In this document: piece by piece, positions 6,318 to 9,468 of the stretch
How the letters are laid out: each line of letters starts with the position of its first letter
Position numbering within the stretch: position 1 is the first letter of the stretch
NCBI GenBank assembly: GCA_937952445.1
Contig: CALGAA010000402.1
Span: 1-9,468 of the forward strand
Source of the DNA: an uncultured Bacteroidota bacterium
Lineage (GTDB): Bacteria; Bacteroidota; Bacteroidia; Chitinophagales; Saprospiraceae
DNA: 9,468 nt
Reading direction: 5' to 3'
Made by a program: the position numbers and the translations under genes
Notes under the pieces: model-generated
What the model saw: only the letters and a program-made list of their open reading frames with translations
What the model was told of the DNA's origin: nothing
Database searches by the model: none

Positions 6318-7529
6318 ATGAACCAACAATTCGATATTTCGGTAATCGGTGCCGGCCTGGTCGGGCTGTCAACCGCGTATCACCTCCAGAAGCGATTTCC
6401 GGATAAACGGTTTTTGGTTCTGGAAAAGGAAGATAGGGTGGCCGCTCATCAGTCTTCCCACAACAGTGGGGTGATTCATAGTGGAGTTTATTATAAACCT
6501 GGAAGTCTCAAAGCCCAAAATTGCCTAAAAGGATATCGGAGATTGATCGATTTTGCACAGGAGTTTGATATCCCCTACGATGTGTGTGGAAAATTAATCG
6601 TGGCGACATCCCCGGAGGAGATCAGGATTTTGGAATCCATCTACGGCCGGGGGAAGGCCAATGGATTGGAAGGATTGAAAATCATTTCACCAGAAGAAAT
6701 GCGGGAAATCGAACCTCATGTACGTGGCCTGAAAGCCATCTGGGTGCCGCAGGCAGGAATTATTGACTTTCCGGCGGTGGCAGAACAATTGCGGATTTTA
6801 TTTGAAAAAGCGGGTGGAACTATTGCCCTGGGGGAAGAGGTGACTTCTATCCGGGAGGAAAAAGAGGGACTTTCGATCATTACACGGAGAAACAGTTTCC
6901 GGAGCTCTCATCTGGTCAGTTGTGGAGGGTTACACTCTGACCGACTGACGGGCCTGTCGCACCCACAAAATGACCTGCGGATCATCCCGTTCAAAGGCTG
7001 TTATTACCAGTTAAAACCAAAAAGTGAGTTTCTGGTTCGCAATCTGATTTATCCGGTACCCGATCCGAACTTTCCTTTCCTTGGCGTTCATTTTACCCGG
7101 ATGATTCGGGGCGGGATCGAAGCCGGACCCAACGCAGTTTTAACCTTGAAAAGGGAGGGATATTCTCCCCAAAGTGTCTCGTTCAAAGATGCGATGGCGA
7201 CAGCCAACTGGCCGGGATTTTGGAAAATCGCCAGGAAATACGGAAAAACCGGAATGGGCGAGCTTTATCGAACATTGTCCAAAAGAGCATTTACGCGCTC
7301 CTTGCAAAAACTGATTCCCGAAATTACGATGGATGATATCGAAACCGGACGGGCCGGAGTGCGGGCACAGGCGTGTAGTCGGGATGGTGTATTGCTCGAT
7401 GATTTTGATTTCAAAAAGATCGGTCGATGCCTGCACGTACGAAATGCCCCTTCCCCTGCGGCTACTTCTTGTTTGGCCATAGGCGATTCCATAACGGAAA
7501 TGGTTGAAAGCAATCTGGTGGGCAGTTAA
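6318..7529 (+). CDS. lhgO: L-2-hydroxyglutarate oxidase/dehydrogenase
   Basis: FAD enzyme that oxidises L-2-hydroxyglutarate to 2-oxoglutarate; the E. coli enzyme passes electrons to the quinone pool at the membrane. The DAO-type Rossmann motif GAGLVG is at residues 11-16 with Glu36 at the end of strand 2. Strong LhgO matches follow: HNSGVIHSGVYYKPGSLKAQ, CGKLIVAT, NLIYPVPDPNFPFLGVHFTR, GPNAVL.LKREGY, AGVRAQACS.DG.L.DDF and NAPSPAATS. The length of 403 residues suits the family (E. coli 422). ATG 6318, one base after the transporter's TAA, is preferred because MNQQFDISVIGAG matches homologous N-termini. ATGs at 6297 and 6300 in the same frame would overlap the transporter gene by about 20 bases. 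No csiD (glutarate hydroxylase), gab gene or D-2-hydroxyglutarate dehydrogenase gene is in the window, so the source of the substrate is open. Coupling to the KgtP-like gene suggests uptake or recycling of a five-carbon dicarboxylate. Confidence 0.94.
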   Translation: MNQQFDISVIGAGLVGLSTAYHLQKRFPDKRFLVLEKEDRVAAHQSSHNSGVIHSGVYYKPGSLKAQNCLKGYRRLIDFAQEFDIPYDVCGKLIVATSPEEIRILESIYGRGKANGLEGLKIISPEEMREIEPHVRGLKAIWVPQAGIIDFPAVAEQLRILFEKAGGTIALGEEVTSIREEKEGLSIITRRNSFRSSHLVSCGGLHSDRLTGLSHPQNDLRIIPFKGCYYQLKPKSEFLVRNLIYPVPDPNFPFLGVHFTRMIRGGIEAGPNAVLTLKREGYSPQSVSFKDAMATANWPGFWKIARKYGKTGMGELYRTLSKRAFTRSLQKLIPEITMDDIETGRAGVRAQACSRDGVLLDDFDFKKIGRCLHVRNAPSPAATSCLAIGDSITEMVESNLVGS

Positions 7530-7778
7530 ATCAGGGCAAAGAGCAAAGGGAAGTAAACCGGGAATTAGTGCGCCGGGCATTTCCGTCCAGTGTCGAAAAA
7601 CGTCGGGCCTTTTCGTCCTTGCCTTTTTCAAAGAAAATCGAGAAATCTCATCAATTTTAATTAATTTGGCAAAAGGCACAGACGAGCAGAATGCCTTATC
7701 TGCATAAAATCCTCAAGTGGTCCATCGGTTACTGCCCATAACTGAATCCGATAACTCCGAAATTAATAACCTGCAAAA

Positions 7779-9227
7779 ATGAAGAAAGACCGACGAGATT
7801 TTTTTAAAAAAAGTCAGTTGTTGTGGCTCGTCCCCTGGATGAAATTTTCGTTCAATCCCCGGAAGCAAGCCAGGATTACTGCAGATCGAGTATATTTTAC
7901 CAATGGCATTAAAGTATGCGAAACTTCCCCAGGATCGTTGATGGTTTGGACCCGCCTTTGTGCAGTGGAAGAACCTGTACCGATCACAACGGCTCGTGAA
8001 AAACAGCCAGGCACATATTATCCGATTGATTTCGACGAGGAACAACCTGTAGAATTGATGGACGGTGCTGTCAGGGGGAAATCAGGCAAGGTCAGATTGA
8101 AAATTTCGCATGGGGACTCCATCCGGACTACAGATTGGTACGACGCATTGGCCGGGAATGATTATACCGTGCGAATTCCTGTGAATGGATTGAAGTCGGG
8201 TCAGGTATATACGATTGAGGTGGAAGCGAAGTCGTTGATGGATGGGGAAGTAAATTCAGTCGTAGGAAAATTTCAAACCGCACCAGCGCCTGCTGCTATA
8301 GCACCGGTCACCTTCACGACTTCGACCTGCCAGTATTTGTGGAATTACGATGATGTTACCCGCGGATTCAAGACATATGACTCAATGAGTCGATTGAATC
8401 CGGATTTCTTTGTCCATACCGGTGATTATGTATATTACGATCGAATAGGTCCGATGGTTGACCATATCGACAAAGCCAGGCACAAATGGCACGCGATGAA
8501 TTCCAGATTGTCCATTCGGGAGTTTCTCCAGAAAACCCCAATGTATATGATCAAAGACGATCATGATTTGCTGCGGGATGATACCTACCCCGATTCCCAA
8601 CCTTTAGGTAATTTCACACTCGAAGAGGGTCTTCGGGTATGGCAGGAAAATGTACCATTCGAGGGTTTGCCTTATCGTACAGTCCGATGGGGCAAAGATT
8701 TGCAATTGTGGATGGTCGAAGGGCGGGAATACCGCACCGAAAGAAATGTCGCGGAGGAAACCAGAAGAACCATTTGGGGAGCCGAACAGAAAGAATGGTT
8801 TGAGAAAACATTTCTAACGTCCGATGCCACTTTTAAAATTTTATTCTCAGCAACCCCCATAGTTGGTCCCGACAGGGAGAACAAAAAGGATAATCATGCC
8901 AATGCCTTGTTTCAGGAAGAAGGCGACTGGCTAAGAAACCTACTTTCCAGCCGGCCCGGCACTTTCGTGATCAATGGCGACAGACACTGGCAATATGTAT
9001 CGGTGGACAGTGCCACAGGACTTCGGGAATTTGGTTCGGGGGCTGTATCGGATTCCCATGCGGGAGGATGGAACCAGAACGATTGGCGTGAAGAACATCG
9101 TTATTTGCGTGTGAAGGGTGGCTTTTTGAGCGTGAACGTATTCCGTGAAAATGAGCGGCCCCGCATTGATTTTATCCATCATGATGTCGATGGGAATATA
9201 ATGCACAAAGAAATGGTGAAAATGTAA
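7779..9227 (+). CDS. PhoD-like alkaline phosphatase/phosphodiesterase
   Basis: Metallophosphoesterase of the PhoD family, which cleaves phosphate mono- or diesters outside the cytoplasm. The N-terminus has a twin-arginine motif (DRRDFFKKS, residues 4-12), consistent with Tat export as known for PhoD. The following hydrophobic part (LLWLVPWMKFSF) is short and without a clear cleavage site. Residues about 36-170 form the N-terminal beta domain (VCETSPGSLMVWTRL; strands up to GKFQTAP). The catalytic part starts with FTTSTCQYLW and carries the metal motifs NPDFFVHTGDYVYYD (D209, H213, D216), KDDHD (D260, D261, H262) and NGDRHW (D401, H403). The DDHD form differs from the more usual DDHE at its last residue. 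Its 482 residues are a normal length. ATG 7779 is preceded by an AT-rich leader without a clear Shine-Dalgarno. The 249-base gap from lhgO suggests its own promoter. Substrate unknown; this could be phosphodiesterase rather than phosphomonoesterase. Confidence 0.9.
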   Translation: MKKDRRDFFKKSQLLWLVPWMKFSFNPRKQARITADRVYFTNGIKVCETSPGSLMVWTRLCAVEEPVPITTAREKQPGTYYPIDFDEEQPVELMDGAVRGKSGKVRLKISHGDSIRTTDWYDALAGNDYTVRIPVNGLKSGQVYTIEVEAKSLMDGEVNSVVGKFQTAPAPAAIAPVTFTTSTCQYLWNYDDVTRGFKTYDSMSRLNPDFFVHTGDYVYYDRIGPMVDHIDKARHKWHAMNSRLSIREFLQKTPMYMIKDDHDLLRDDTYPDSQPLGNFTLEEGLRVWQENVPFEGLPYRTVRWGKDLQLWMVEGREYRTERNVAEETRRTIWGAEQKEWFEKTFLTSDATFKILFSATPIVGPDRENKKDNHANALFQEEGDWLRNLLSSRPGTFVINGDRHWQYVSVDSATGLREFGSGAVSDSHAGGWNQNDWREEHRYLRVKGGFLSVNVFRENERPRIDFIHHDVDGNIMHKEMVKM

Positions 9228-9374
9228 TTTTTTTATAGGAGAAGTAGTCTATTTACAACAAAGGTCAGTCCCCGTTGATTCAATTCCGGGCTATTTTGGG
9301 CGGAGTATTCAGAAGATTATCCTTTGGTTCATGGTTTTGTTTACGGAGTGGAAATGAAATGTAGGAATGTTGGT

Positions 9375-9467
9375 TTAGGAAGCAATCGTATAAAAAGAAA
9401 TAACAGGATAAATTTCGATCTTGTTATTATCCGGAACTGGTCCGGTTACCGGCTCATCGAAGCAGTT
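9375..9467 (-). CDS. Possible 3' end of a convergent gene
   Basis: Read on the - strand, the window edge is open for 30 codons to TAA (9377-9375), giving NCFDEPVTGPVPDNN followed by KIEIYPVISFYTIAS. The composition looks like real protein. 'KIEIYP' recalls the start of Bacteroidota type IX secretion sorting domains (usually IYPNP...), but the Asn-Pro and the rest of that domain (about 70 residues) are missing. If real, it is a partial, perhaps truncated, secreted protein converging on the phosphatase gene. The + strand of 9228-9468 shows no gene. Confidence 0.28.
   Translation of the reverse strand, partial: NCFDEPVTGPVPDNNKIEIYPVISFYTIAS
9399..9432. repeat. Overlapping inverted repeats
   Basis: AATAACA (9399-9405) pairs with TGTTATT (9422-9428), and GGATAA (9406-9411) pairs with TTATCC (9427-9432). 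The two stems share bases 9427-9428 and interleave, so they compete or form a pseudoknot-like fold. A third imperfect stem, CCGGAAC with GTTaCCGG, lies just beyond (about 9431-9453). They overlap the possible - strand coding end and may be chance. Confidence 0.3.
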
Positions 9468-9468
9468 G

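Noticed and set aside
7594..7616. CGAAAA/TTTTCG inverted repeat after lhgO as a terminator
   Set aside because: Only a 6-bp AT-rich stem with a 10-base loop and no U tract; too weak to call.
7653..7670. Bacteroidota-type -7 box (TAnnTTTG) before the phoD-like gene
   Set aside because: TTAATTTG is only a near match and no suitable -33 TTG element is spaced correctly upstream; insufficient for a promoter call.
7140..7679. 179-codon open frame on the - strand
   Set aside because: Mostly antisense to lhgO, whose own frame matches its family over the full length; a shadow frame.
7691..7741. 16-codon frame (MPYLHKILKWSIGYCP) before the phoD-like gene
   Set aside because: Too short to judge, with no repeat of codons or attenuator hairpin to support a leader peptide.

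Overview
The window most likely comes from a Bacteroidota bacterium, perhaps a marine or Saprospira/Cytophaga-like lineage. This is inferred from moderate G+C, AT-rich spacers with weak ribosome binding sites, a secreted formylglycine sulfatase, an FG-GAP propeller protein, a short CstA-type transporter and a PhoD-like phosphatase. No rRNA, tRNA, CRISPR array or insertion sequence is visible. All convincing genes lie on the + strand.

Layout. Bases 1-954 are the 3' part of an FG-GAP/VCBS beta-propeller protein. Bases 955-1330 are not empty: they hold the degenerate 3' end of a sulfatase gene, with one in-frame stop, one frameshift and no 5' part. An intact, unrelated exported sulfatase follows (1351-2886). 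A spacer of about 400 bases (2887-3289) contains a second possible decayed coding stretch, a 7-bp inverted repeat and a stem-loop next to the ribosome binding site of a CstA-family transporter gene (3290-4765). A further spacer (4766-5023) carries repeated TGTCAAAC motifs and another coding-like remnant. It leads into a KgtP-like MFS transporter gene (5024-6316), which is tightly coupled to lhgO, L-2-hydroxyglutarate oxidase/dehydrogenase (6318-7529). After 249 bases comes a PhoD-like phosphatase/phosphodiesterase with a twin-arginine motif (7779-9227). The last 240 bases have no + strand gene, but may contain the 3' end of a convergent - strand gene.

How the genes may work together. The left half (propeller protein, sulfatase, broken sulfatase) fits extracellular or periplasmic breakdown of sulfated glycans. 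The middle part moves and oxidises small carboxylates: CstA family members carry pyruvate or peptides, KgtP carries 2-oxoglutarate, and LhgO turns L-2-hydroxyglutarate into 2-oxoglutarate. The adjacency of the KgtP-like gene and lhgO suggests uptake or recycling of 2-hydroxyglutarate or a related dicarboxylate. The KgtP-like protein lacks two membrane glutamates that are strongly conserved in its family, so its substrate or coupling may differ. The most notable features are this altered transporter next to lhgO, the eroded sulfatase, and the pattern of coding remnants in the spacers. I see no clear new multi-gene system.
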